This document shows positions 22,001 to 33,266 of a DNA stretch of 64,000 nucleotides, piece after piece (positions within the stretch are counted from its first letter, which is position 1; each line of letters opens with the position of its first letter). Made by a program: the position numbers and the translations under genes. The notes beneath the pieces are model-generated. The model was not told the DNA's origin and did no database searches. It worked only from the letters and a program-made list of their open reading frames with translations. The DNA is taken from assembly GCF_963583255.1 (NCBI RefSeq), contig NC_084818.1, forward strand, positions 12,898,222 to 12,962,221, read 5' to 3'. The DNA comes from Pyrus communis (taxonomy: Eukaryota; Streptophyta; Magnoliopsida; Rosales; Rosaceae).

Positions 22001-23897
22001 TTCCTTGAATGGTTTGGGATGTGTATTGATGCAGCATGGTAGGGTGATTGCTTATGCTTCGCGGCAGTTGAAACCTCATGAGATGAATTACCCTACACAT
22101 GATTTGGAGTTGGCTGCTATCATCTTTGCGTTGAAGTTGTGGAGACACTATCTTTACGGGGAAAAGTGCAGGATCTTTACAGATCACAAGAGTCTCCAGT
22201 ATCTCTTTACTCAGAAAGAACTTAATCTTCGTCAGCGGAGGTGGTTGGAGTTGCTCAACGATTACGATTGCACGATTGATTATCATCCTGGTCGTGCGAA
22301 CGTAGTGGCTGATGCACTTAGTAGGAAGTCACAGGGCCGTATTAACGCGTTGTACGCTAGTTGTGTTCCTCTTTTGGTGGACTTGCGTACTACGGGAGTA
22401 AGGCTAGAAGCCGAAGATCGAGATGTGGCATTACTTGCTAATTTCCAAGTTAGGCCGATACTTGTTGATCGGGTGCTTGAAGCCCAAGTAGCTGATCAGG
22501 AGACTCAAGAACTTATTCAAGCTCGAGATCAAGGAAAGAGGCGAGACCTCAGAGTTCGTGATTCGGATGGCATGTTGATGCTAGAAGGTAGAATGTTCGT
22601 GCCTAAGAGTGTGGAGTTGAAGAAAGAAATTCTCGATGAAGCACATATCTCGGCTTATGCCATGCATCCAGGAGCTACGAAAATGTATCATACCATTCGA
22701 CCATTTTATTATTGGCCGGGTATGAAGAGGGAGATAGCCGAGTATGTGAGCAGATGTGCTGTTTGTCAGCAAGTTAAAGCAGAGAGGAATAAGCCGTTTG
22801 GGTTGTTGCAGCCGCTTCCCGTTCCCGAATGGAAATGGGAAAATATCACCATGGATTTTGTGTACAAGCTCCCGCGTACACATAATGGCTTTGACGGCAT
22901 TTGGGTGATCGTTGATCGACTCACTAAGTCGGCTCATTTTATTCCAGTGAGAGAGAAGTATTCTTTGAGCCGTTTAGCGGAGCTATTCATCTCGAAGGTT
23001 GTGAAGTATCATGGTGTCCCTGTGAGTATTGTCTCGGATCGTGATCCACGATTTACATCGAAGTCTTGGGTGGCTTTTCAGGAAGCTTTGGGCACGAGAT
23101 TACTTTACAGTACGGCGTATCATCCACAGACAGACGGACAGTCAGAGAGAACTATTCAGACTTTGGAGGATATGCTGCGAGCTTCGGTGTTGCAGTTTGG
23201 TGATGCTTGGCACCAGCGGTTAGATTTGATGGAATTTGCTTACAACAACAGTTTTCATTCGAGCATTGGCATGGCGCCATTTGAGGCCTTGTATGGCAGA
23301 GCTTGTCGCACACCGTTGTGTTGGTCAGAGGTTGGCGAAAGAGTCTTAGTAGGTCCAGAGATTGTTGAGGAGACTACTCAGAACGTTCAGGTGATCAAGT
23401 CTAACCTGAAAGCAGCTCAGGACAGGCAGAAGAGTCTAGCGGATCGACATGCTACGGACAGAGCATATGAGGTCGGAGATTGGGTATTTCTGAAGCTTTC
23501 ACCGTGGAGAGGTGTTGTGCGGTTCGGAAAGAAGGGGAAGTTGAGTCCCAGGTACATCGGACCATACGTGGTCACAGAACGAGTTGGTGAGGTAGCTTAC
23601 AGGTTGGAGTTGCCTCCGGAGTTGGCTAGAGTGCATAATGTTTTTCACGTGTCTATGCTCCGACACTATGTTGCTGATCCATCTCATGTGATACCTCCTC
23701 AACCACTTGAGATTAATCCAGATTTGACGTACGAAGAGGAGCCAGTGACGATACTAGATTGGAAAGAGAAGGTTCTGAGGAACAAGACAGTGAAATTAGT
23801 GAAGGTTTTGTGGAGAAGCCATTCAGTCGAAGAAGCAACGTGGGAGACGGAAGATCGAATGAGGGATTTGTATCCTCGTTTGTTCTTTGACCACTAG
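19080..23897 (+). pseudogene. gag-pol polyprotein of the gypsy chromovirus, one in-frame TAG
   Basis: One frame of about 1,605 codons from the ATG at 19080 (MPPRREPRRSSEP) to the stop at 23897, broken only by TAG at 19515-19517 (codon 146), inside the Gag capsid-like domain. Order: Gag; CX2CX4HX4C zinc knuckle ([14 protein letters not shown], ~20008-20050); Gln/Gly/Tyr-rich linker; aspartic protease (DCGATHS, ~20547); reverse transcriptase with FIDDILVYS (~21550); RNase H (YSDAS, ~21990); integrase with an HHCC-type finger (~22660-22790) and D-D-E residues in MDF, SDRDPRF and QSERT (~22854-23150); a GPY/F-type segment (RYIGPY, ~23550); and a C-terminal chromodomain (~23715-23890). The chromodomain is known to guide integration to heterochromatin. 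CAG-to-TAG is the likely change, since Gln is usual there in this family. The rest is intact. Confidence 0.93.
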
Positions 23898-23942
23898 GGG
23901 CTGTTACTTGGTTGTTTTGAATTTCGGGACGAAATTCTATTA

Positions 23943-23954
23943 AGGTGGGAAGGT
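23943..23954 (+). promoter_or_regulatory. Polypurine tract of the gypsy chromovirus
   Basis: AGGTGGGAAGGT lies directly before the 3' LTR, preceded by GGGACGAAATTCTATTA, a phrase typical of the pre-LTR region of Tekay/Del elements. It is the expected primer for plus-strand DNA synthesis. Confidence 0.85.
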
Positions 23955-26199
23955 TGTGACATCCCGTCCCGGAAATATCGAAACGTACGTATGAAATTAC
24001 AATTTTGCCCCTAGTGTGTTTTTCGTCACGTGGTGGGGCTGTTTTGTGTGTGGTGGCATGTGTTGGGCCACACACACACCTGCACATACACTGTCTCTCT
24101 TCACCCTCTCTTTGTCTCTGTCCCGTGTCTCTCTCCCTCTCCCTTTCTTCTTCTTCTTCTTCCTTCGACGTACGGACAAACATCAAAAACACTCAAACCA
24201 TCACAGATCGAAGGAACCAACTACACCAGTCGACTCGTGAGGTCGAGGCGAGCTCAGCCATACCATTTTCAGGTGAGAAATCCTTGGTTTTCACGTCGAT
24301 TCATCAATGGCCGTTTTGGGTACTGTTCATGCAAAGTTTGTACATTAAGTTTTTGGGTTTTCTGAGCTCGTAGTTGTGTTTGTGAAGTTCCCAGGAGCGT
24401 CGGAGTAGCTCGTTGGACGAATTTGGACGTCGGGAAGGCCTAGTTCGAAGTTGGCCGAGTTTGGAGTTTTTGGACAGGTATAATCTCGTAGTTTTAGCCC
24501 TTAAAACTTGTTGGGACATGTTCTACTAGTTTAGGGCTTTAATTTGGTGCAAGAAACGTGGAAAAAGGTGGAAAAACGAGTGAGAAATTGTGAGTTGCAG
24601 GTTTTCCGGCGACGGTGCCGGCGACGGCAACGGCGCCGGCGTCGGGGACTGAGTGGAGAAGGAGACGGAATATTCCGTCAGAGTTGACGGAATATTCCTG
24701 ACGCCGTTAACGGCATCAGTTAGATTTAACGGAATATTCCGTCAGTTTAACGGAATATTCCTGACGGCGTCTGTTGACACCGTCAGTGTACCTGGCACGT
24801 GGCCGCGCGTGGGGGGCGCGTAGGTCCGTGCCTGTGCTGGCGCGTGGGGGCGCGTGTGGGGTCCAAAAATTATTTTAAAAATATGGTTGTGATCCTGAGG
24901 TTGTGTAGAGCACGTTGGTATATTCATTTGTCCATTTTGAGCAATGTATGAGAAGTTATTACGAGAAACGGGTTATGTGCTTTAAAGTTAACGTTTTTAT
25001 AGTTGTTTCGCATTTAGGTGACACATACCCAGAGGACGAGCGTGCACACGCAAGACAGGGGGGCTACGACCCTTCTACATACCAGTGAGTGGGCTTTTGT
25101 TTTCCGTATATACCTATATACATTTATATTCCCAGAAGTAGATTAAAAAGGGTAATTGATTCATGCCATGCACTTTATTATTATCGTTTATGCATCATTG
25201 CATGCTTTATTAGTGGCATACATATACATATGCATATTGGGTGCTGTGGACGCGCAGGTAAGTGCCAGGTAAGTGACATTCACGTTTATGTTTCAGTAGT
25301 GGTTTGAGATGCCTAGAGAGCTCATAACCTGCACCCCCGGTGTTAGTGCTCCCGCCCGGAGTAGGGCACAGTCCTTCACGTGATGTTCACCTCCCGCACC
25401 ACACGCTCAGCTTAGATCCAAGTTAGGTGCATAGGCCTGTCGTACAGACCACATTAAGTGGTTCCGACTTGTAGGTGACCCGCGATTATTCGCACAGCCT
25501 TCACGTGATCGTAGCACTAGAGCGTATATATATGTTACACCCAGGCCTGTCGTACAGACCACCTTGAGTGGTTCCGACTCGTGGGCAGGTTCAGTTTTAG
25601 AGTTGAAATTTGAGCTCTAGATGCAGCCGTACAGGTCACGTTAGGTGACTCCGGCTGCCAGATGTTATGACGTCGTTATGATTTATACTTGGGCACTTAC
25701 ATTCATATTATGGCTTTGGCATGGCATATCTTGAGCATGTTTGGCATACCCTTGAGCATATTGGGCATATCTATACATACGTACATATGTTATCTTCTGG
25801 GAAGTATACAGGTTTTACGGCGAGGGGTTAGAATGTATTTTGCTAAATGGTTTTCAAAGAGCTTTGTTTTTGCCCACTCACACTTTTGTTTTGCGCCCCT
25901 CCAGGTTCTAGTTGCTTAGCCGTTGCGGTGGTTTCCTTTGAGGGCTCTTCGGCGTTCTGACAGACACTCCCTATTGTAGGGCCGCCTTCGGGCGTACTAC
26001 TGTTATCGTTTTTGTTGGACTGCTTTAGACCTGCTCTGATTTTGTATATCACTTACTAGCACTTATTTTAGTACCTTGTATGCTAGTTTTGAATTATTCG
26101 TACTTTTATATTACTACTTTACTAGCTTCCGCACGTGCACATGGCTACGTCACCTTTGTGTGACGGCCAGCACGCTCCGATCTCGGTCGGGGCGTGTCA
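23955..26199 (+). repeat. 3' LTR of the gypsy chromovirus
   Basis: Exactly the length of the 5' LTR, with about seven substitutions and no indels seen. One substitution falls in the loop of the first hairpin and leaves its stem unchanged. The palindrome array (24664-24772) is unchanged. Confidence 0.95.
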
Positions 26200-26679
26200 T
26201 TACATAATTATGTGCTACTTTAAGGACACCTACTACAGTGGACACAACTTATGAAACTCAGAAGGAATGACGACTGCTCCTTCCTCTTCCGGATGATCAT
26301 GTGCTTAATGATCGTGAGTTTGAAAATCTTTGGCAATGATTTCAAAACAAAGAAAATTTTTGTTGTTCCATCGACAGTTAATGAAGGTTTGTTGTAATTT
26401 TTTTTTTCTCTGTTGGATGTGTTCTAATGCTATGTTTTCCATTGCACAAGATGAATTGTTCTCTTATCTTTCAAACATAATCTTCCATACAATTTTCAAT
26501 TTCGCAACAGAGCGCGGGTTGAAGTTTCTAGTTTATACTGTTTTCTTTAAATCTCCCATGAACTAACCTCTATCTGTTGTACTAATTTCCACGAAATATT
26601 GATGTGATCCATGCTACCATATCACATAAAAATCACTTGTTATTTCCCCCTTGGTAGAAAACTGAGAGAAGAATGCTAC
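26200..26679. other. Unannotated spacer between gypsy elements
   Basis: Host sequence resumes at the target-site duplication. A 78-codon frame at 26330-26566 has no recognised motif. I see no supported gene; it may continue whatever lay at 15263-16755. Confidence 0.35.
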
Positions 26680-26929
26680 TGTCATGCCCCAATCCCGACA
26701 TACGTCCAGAATTGACACGTGACGTCACCAAAAAATCTGTATCTATCATATCCCACCTCCGGGATATGGGCAAGCACAACTCAAAAATCGAATCGCATAG
26801 TTATTGTCACGCCCCAATCCCGACATACGTGCAGAATTGACACGTGACGTCACAAAAAAATCCGTATCTATCATATCCCACCTCCGGGATATGGGCAAGC
26901 ACAACTCAAAAATCGAATCGCATAGTTAT
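26680..26929. repeat. 125-bp tandem duplication at the LTR end
   Basis: Two copies (26680-26804, 26805-26929) begin TGTCA(T/C)GCCCCAATCCCGAC and end AATCGCATAGTTAT. They differ at only a few positions, so the duplication is recent relative to the LTR. Confidence 0.9.
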
Positions 26930-28649
26930 TTTTTGTATGTTTTATGGCTGCATCTAACCTCCCCGTTAGACTGCCTACGTACCCTAAACAGGGATCAAGC
27001 CATTTGTAGTTCGTCATGCACAATAATTGACATATAACACAGTCCGATTAAGTCGAAAGGTATAACATTTCTCAATCAATCAATAGAACTTGACAAGCAT
27101 GAAAATACTAGACTCAGGGTTACATAACAAACCCATCTGAAAAACATGATTTCCCTTCCAACTATATATAAATCATTATGTCGCAACATGATACCGCAAT
27201 TCACAACATATATCACTTCAAAGAACCAACGAAGCACAATACCATTCTCTAGCCACATTTATCAACAAGTCTAATCATAACAATAACCATGATATCCAAC
27301 ATGACGATTAACCTTTCCACTTCATCCATCACGTAATTCATCACGTTTTCCACATAAAATCGCATTTCATAGTGTGTAACATAGTTAAGAATTAACAAAG
27401 TACACATGATTCTCTAGAAATATTAATCAACTAAAATACTCATGATAACCACACTCATATCCAACGTCATTCCATAATCACATCAATCAATAATGTCAAC
27501 CATCACATCATCAATAACACATACAACAAGTCGAAACGCAAGGCTAGAGCAACACAATTCAGTTGAAGACTACATCTTTGGAAAAAGGGGATTTTGGACC
27601 ACCCAACGGACCAAGGTTCCAAAGGGGATTCCGGACCATCACTCAACGGAATCCAAACAGAACTCAGTTCCAAACCACCCAACCGAATTAAACGGAAGTC
27701 CAAGAAGCATAATAACGGCTCGAAGGAACAAGACATGATTCAAGTTACCCAATTCATGAAACTCAACGAAACGAAGCAATATTGAGCAAAATCCACATCA
27801 CAATGGGTCATCAGTCATTTACTAGACCTCCCATCTCCCAAGTAATTCAATATGCGTTTCAATCACATGTCACAACCATTTCCAATACACAAGTCAAATC
27901 ACATTTCACTTCATCATACTAATCACTATACTTCCAACATTATATCTCAATACATAGCTTGTAACATATCAAGGAATCACGAAGTACAATATTAATATTT
28001 AATTACGTTAATCAATCAGTGAGATAACATATCATTTCACGAATTTAATTAAAGAACTCTACATAATTCCCAATTTGGGTTAAGAATAATAACATGGTAA
28101 TTCTAATTTATTTTCACAATATCTATTGTGGGTAATTCCCATCTACTCGAATTTAGGATTCTAAGATCACCTTACGGAATGAACAAGAGCAAGGATTCCG
28201 GACCACTCAACGGAATCCAACAACATTGGGCTCCGGACCACTCAACGGAACCAAAATATCAAGCGGTTTCTCATAATCTACCCAGACCTGTCATGTGTAA
28301 AGTCATTGCCAATATTATGGAATTGGTGCACTGGCAAATCAGGCACCCAGACAAGCTGAGAGGCTCGGGTGAGGGACAATAAAATAAGCATGTGATACAA
28401 TAATAAAACTAGCCATCAATCATAACTTATAAACCTTGAATATAAATCTTTCATAAGAAATCAATACCCAACTTTTGAAAACTCCGAGGGAGTCACCCAG
28501 ACATCCAAAAGTTCATTTCAAACAACCATAACATCTCACACCCATATTCACATACACACAATGAAAGTAGAATTAGGGCGACACTGTTCATCCAAAGCCT
28601 ACACCTTTGCAACCATCTCAAACTAAACTCAATGAACTAATGTGGATAC

Positions 28650-28842
28650 AATCCCGGACCATCACTCAACGGGATCGCGGAGTAAGAGGGATTCCGGACC
28701 ATCACTCAACGGAACCCAAACCAAGATACGATTCCTGACCATCACTCAACGGAATCGCGGAGTGGAGTAGGAAGGATTCCGGACCATCACTCAACGGAAT
28801 CCAAACCAGGATAAGATTCCGGATCATCACTCAACGGAATCG
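28650..28842. repeat. Five hairpin repeats with GATTCC/GGAATC stems
   Basis: Five copies of an ATTCC-GGACCATCACTCAAC-GGAAT unit. Stems vary but stay paired: ATCCCG/CGGGAT in copy 1, CGATTCC/GGAATCG in copy 3, GGATTCC/GGAATCC in copy 4. Isolated relatives occur at about 27630-27675 and 28193-28245. Confidence 0.75.
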
Positions 28843-30360
28843 CGGAGTACATCGCATAACCACCAATCAATGAAACAACATATGAATCAAGTTGCTCAAG
28901 TTATAAAGGCTCAACGAAACAAGAAATGAAATAATGAAACGAGCATTGACACATGTTTCAAAGCAACAAACCCCATGACAATGGGTTAACGGTCCACCAC
29001 TAGCCCTCACCTTCATCAAATCAAGCCAATCGAACAAAACAAACCATATTTCCAATATGCACGTCAAATCCCACTTCATATAACAATATCATTGGCTAAA
29101 TATGAAAATTAACAATTTATAGGAAAAATGATTATAAAACCATTTCATATTCACATATATTAAAGTCACTCACATTTCATCATAACATACCATCTATGTA
29201 AATCAAACACCTTTCGAATATGCACGTCAATTCACATACCACGATCATCATCAGTACACAAGCCAAATCATGTTTGATAAACATAGGTCTATGGCTAAAT
29301 ATATATAAATATATATATAACCACATTTCAATAGAATCACATTATAAGACCAAGTCAAATTCACAGATAATACCAATATAAGAAATCAAGGTAATAACCA
29401 TATCACATATGTTCAAGTCACTCTCTAACCAATGTAGACCCATTAGACTTCACTTAAGTCTCCCATAGTACTAATTTTATTATTTAGAACATTCCGAGAC
29501 ATGTTGACCATAAATCAATTCTCGGTCAACGATGGGGTCCACAACAATCCGCAAATCAGATTTATGATCCATAACTTCCCAAAGTCCACATTATGCTTCG
29601 AGAATAACATACTAAAGTTTCATTTTGATCCAATGGTCGAATTCTCGTCAATCACACACACAAGTGGCGGTCCAAATTGATCACCACACCAAACAATTGA
29701 ATCTTTGGAAACCAAGCTAGATATAGGTTCACATGGTCACTAGAAGGTATTTAAAACCTAGACAACACTCGTGAACGATCCCACGCACCGCCACACGCGG
29801 TGGAAGTCAAGATGGAGGGTTTACAAATCCCGAATTTCAACATTAACTAGATGAGCTCAAATTTACGTAGTAGCTAGAGCTCAACAAGGGAAACACTTTT
29901 CACAACTAGGCCGACGATAAATTCTAACCGGAAACCGTCCAATTTCACCGGAGAAAACCGGATTTCTAGGGTTCTAAACACCCAACTCTAAAATGAATAT
30001 GAAAGCACAAACTAAGCATACCCACTTGAAGATTATGAAGAGTAGATGAAGTTTCATACCTCACTCGAAGGAAATCGTTGCCGGAATCGCCGGAAAAATG
30101 ATAAAACCGCCAGAAAAGTCGTGGAGACCTCGAACTGCAAAGATGGAAAAAAAATGGGAAAATCTAACATCACAGAGATGTAGGGCTCGTCAAGAGCTTT
30201 CCATGGACACCAAGATCATCCAAAACGGAGCTCGGATGAAAAAGATACAAACGGGTCAAGTTTGGTGGGTTTATGGGTCAAATTCTCCCTAAAACGGGTT
30301 AGGCAGCTCTCCCCCTTTCATTTTCTAAAAACCTCCCCCTTTTCTGGAGGTTTCCCTCCC

Positions 30361-30367
30361 ATTTATA
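30361..30367 (-). promoter_or_regulatory. TATA box of the minus-strand gypsy LTR
   Basis: TATAAAT on the minus strand within TGCTATAAATGGGAGGG, followed by a purine-rich leader. Context fits an LTR promoter; activity is not implied. Confidence 0.45.
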
Positions 30368-30728
30368 GCATTTTGGTAATATTACCAAAATGCCACCAAC
30401 TTTAAACGACTATAACTTCTTCGTTCGGACTCGGAAATAAAATCTGTTTACGCCTACGCGCTCATGAAATCGAACTCTACCTAACCAATTCAAGAGTTGA
30501 CCGAAAAGGTCGAGAAAATTGGAAATGACTAAAGTAACCCTCACTTCGTTTTTCTCAAATTTGGAGAAATAAAGAACTAGTTCCAATCAAATCTTCGAAA
30601 TACGTCAAGAATAAAATAAAATAATAATTTTAGTAAAAGTGACTACACATCCTGTATCTCTTATAATCCTTGCTTTGCTAAATTAGAACCAGCAAAACTC
30701 ACCATCACGGAAGTTACAAGATAATTTG

Positions 30729-31311
30729 TGTTAGGAACATGTGCTGAATCAAGATTTCCGTTCCGCTCTTTGTAACCCTGATCCATATTATACAAAATTC
30801 GAACTTAATATTATAAATTAGGAGTAGAATTTGGCCACATTATTAATATTATTATATATGCCATAAATGTCAGAATATGAGCATAAGTATGAATATGTGG
30901 ATTAAGATATTTGATTCAAGATTGGATAAGAAGTCTTGTTGAGAATGGATTTGTAATCCATGTTATACTGAAACACTATGTATGAGGAATTGGTTGTCTC
31001 TATGGATTCTAATAGGGGAACCCTCGTAAGACTTAGCTAGGATTATTATGCATATAAAGTGGCCTCTACTCTCACAGTTACTATGCTCTATTCTTTTGGA
31101 CTAAGATCGACAATTAGTTAAGAGCAATCTGATTACTGAAGAGAGGAGAAGGTGCACTGCTACTTTGCTTCAGAAATTGAACATGGCTGCTTCCTCGAAT
31201 TCATCTGCAGGTAAGTTTTTCCTTATGTGTTGAAGGGGTTATGGACATGGGTTTGTATTTGAAGTATTGTGTTTCATATTGCATGTTTCTGGTGATATGT
31301 TTATGTTAACA
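30729..31311 (+). repeat. 5' LTR of copia element 1
   Basis: Begins TGTTAGGAACATG and ends TATGTTAACA directly before the primer site TGGTATCAGAGC (31314-31325). A TATA box TATAAAG is at 31053-31059. An ATG (31183) and a splice donor CAG|GTAAG (31210/31211) lie inside the LTR. No 3' partner was found. Confidence 0.75.
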
Positions 31312-33261
31312 TGTGGTATCAGAGCCTGAATTACATGTTTATGGATTCAGCCTTAAAATCGAATGGTTCGTAAATAAAAAAAATTGCAAACATGAGGAAT
31401 CGAACACGGGTTCCAAGTTGCAAATAAACAGATAACGACAAAACAGCTTTGAAAATTTACCGTTGGGTTTCTGAAAAATGTTACCGTTAGATTTCCTATA
31501 ATTATTTTGGATGGGGCCTTTCTGATTAGGTTTCAATTAAAACTTCTTCATATGAAATCTTGTTTGGGTTTTTCCTTGTGAATTAAAAATAAACTTCGTT
31601 CAATTGGATGACTGATTCCGCTGCGCTGTTCCAAATTGAAATCATCTACCGAAGGCATGCCTTGTTTTTCATACTGCCTTGTAGAAGTCGTTCATCCAAG
31701 TTTATTCTGATGCTTAAATTGAATCTAGGTTTTCTTTTGAGTTTTATCAAAATTCTAATGTAGAAGACAGGATGATCAAAATTGGTTCAAGGAAATTTAA
31801 CATTCTGTGATATTAATGATGAAGACTTTATATAAAAGACTAACTATTCTGATGAAGGATGCAATTATTTCGATATCTTGCAAAAATAAAAATAAAAAAA
31901 CCATCTGCAGCATGCATGAGACACTTGAGAACTGTCTATTATTGCATATCTGATTGTGATTTACTAAGTTCTCGATGAGTGTATGCTTGTCAACCATGTG
32001 TTGATAAGTCTCTATGCATGGATCATTGACATAAGTTATGATGTGCAAACTGCAAAAGAAATCAGGAACATAATTGGTTCGTGTTTGTGATTTCATCTGC
32101 AGTGTCTGCAATATCCTTGAAGACTTTGAACTTAGCAAATATCCCAATTCTCACTGGAGGGAGTAACTACAAGAAATGGAGGAGAAAAATTGGCTTGTTG
32201 TTGACAATAAATGAGTATGACATCGCCATTGATACTCAAAATACCAATGATTTTAGATCAAAGTACAAAGGTTGAGAAGACTGATCATGAAAGATGGACA
32301 AGAGCCAATAAAGTGGCACTTTCAATCCTGGAAAGTGGCTGACTGATACAGTTTGTGGAGGCATTAAGAAACATGAACTAGCAGCTGATTATTTGAAGGC
32401 CATTGAGAAGAAGTTCAAAGAATCACATAAGGCAGAGATCATCCAATACATGTCAACGTTGACAACTTACAAAATTGATAATGTTGGTTCAATCAGGGAT
32501 CACATTATGAAAATGACTGATGCTGTAAAGAAATTGAATTCAATGGATGTCAATATTGGTGAAAAACAATTGGTCTTCATGATTCTTCAAGCTCCTCCAA
32601 TGAAGTACTCTCAACTGAAGGTGTCTTAAAATACACAGGACAAGAGTTGGGATGTAGATGAACTAATTGCACAATGTGTTCAAGAAGAAACTCGGCAAAG
32701 GCAAGAAAAAGGCAAGGATGTTGAGACTACGAATTTTGTGCAAGGAGGAAGAGGGAAGAAATCATACAATACTAGAAATAATTCAGGTAAGAACTTCAAG
32801 AACTCTAGGAATTCTGATAAGAGTGATATTTCTACTAAAATATTTTAATCTTCCAAAGGGTCTAACAATCTTAAACCTAAAGTTAAAAACGTAGCTAAAC
32901 TTAAATGTTTTTTTCTGCAAAATTCGAGGTCATTTAAGAAAAGATTGTGAACTATTTAAGGACTATCTAAAAGCTAATGGGAAAAAAATAGTTAACTTAT
33001 GTGTAGAGTCAAACTTAATTGAGGTTCCATTTAACTCTTGGTGGTTTGATACCGGCTACACAATTCACATAACAAACTCAATGCATGGTTTTAATGTTTT
33101 TGTGGGGGAAGGGACAAAAGTTGCAGTTAAAGTTGTTGGGTCAATTAGGTTAAAACTAAATTCTGGTTTCATTTTAGAATTGAAGAATGTGCTTTATGTG
33201 CCAAAGATAAGAAATTTGATCTCAGCCTCTAAACCTATGAAAAATTGTTTTTCTTTCCTAG
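31183..33261 (+). pseudogene. gag and protease of copia element 1, decayed
   Basis: Exon 1 (31183-31210, 28 nt) lies in the LTR. A CAG|GTAAG donor and a TCTGCAG acceptor at 32102 remove an 892-nt intron, joining it to SAISLKTLNLANIP..., which continues into the UBN2-type gag (SNYKKWRRKI, ~32160). Several frameshifts and stops follow. A CX2CX4HX4C zinc knuckle (CFFCKIRGHLRKDC, ~32907) is put out of frame by an extra T in a T run. The protease active site reads FDTG (~33046), with the usual WW before it and NVLYVPKIRNLIS after it. Gag would package RNA and protease would cut the polyprotein, but neither can be made intact. The splicing model is inference from sequence, supported by the same arrangement in copia element 2. 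Confidence 0.7.
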
Positions 33262-33266
33262 GTGAT

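Larger units (their letters stand above)
16756..26199 (+). mobile_element. Ty3/gypsy chromovirus (Tekay/Del-like), young insertion
   Basis: Two 2,245-bp LTRs (offset 7,199 bp) differ at about seven positions by eye (five transitions, two transversions; ~0.3%). Flanks are TTACG (16751-16755) and TTACA (26200-26204), a 5-bp duplication with one CpG-to-CpA change. The interior has a tRNA-iMet primer site, one gag-pol frame with a C-terminal chromodomain, and a purine tract before the 3' LTR. Domain order PR-RT-RH-INT with a chromodomain and long LTRs fit the Tekay/Del lineage. Total length 9,444 bp. Confidence 0.95.
26680..30650 (-). mobile_element. Old gypsy LTR, minus orientation (solo or truncated)
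   Basis: Read on the minus strand this resembles a long Tekay/Del-type LTR. Near the start a TATAAAT box is followed by a GGGAGGGAAACC leader, then a TTTCCGGCGATTCCGG segment like the GC-rich part of the young LTR, hairpin repeats, and an end GGGATTGGGGCATGACA that parallels GGTCGGGGCGTGTCA of the young element. About 4 kb, no internal coding region. The left terminal 125 bp is duplicated in tandem. I could not find a target-site duplication, so the right edge is approximate. Confidence 0.55.

Noticed and set aside
28650..28842. CRISPR-like array
   Set aside because: Repeats are imperfect hairpins with variable spacing in an LTR of a plant genome; there are no cas genes.
26680..30650. Complete minus-strand gypsy element
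   Set aside because: No second LTR, primer site or pol domains were found; it is better described as a solo or truncated LTR.
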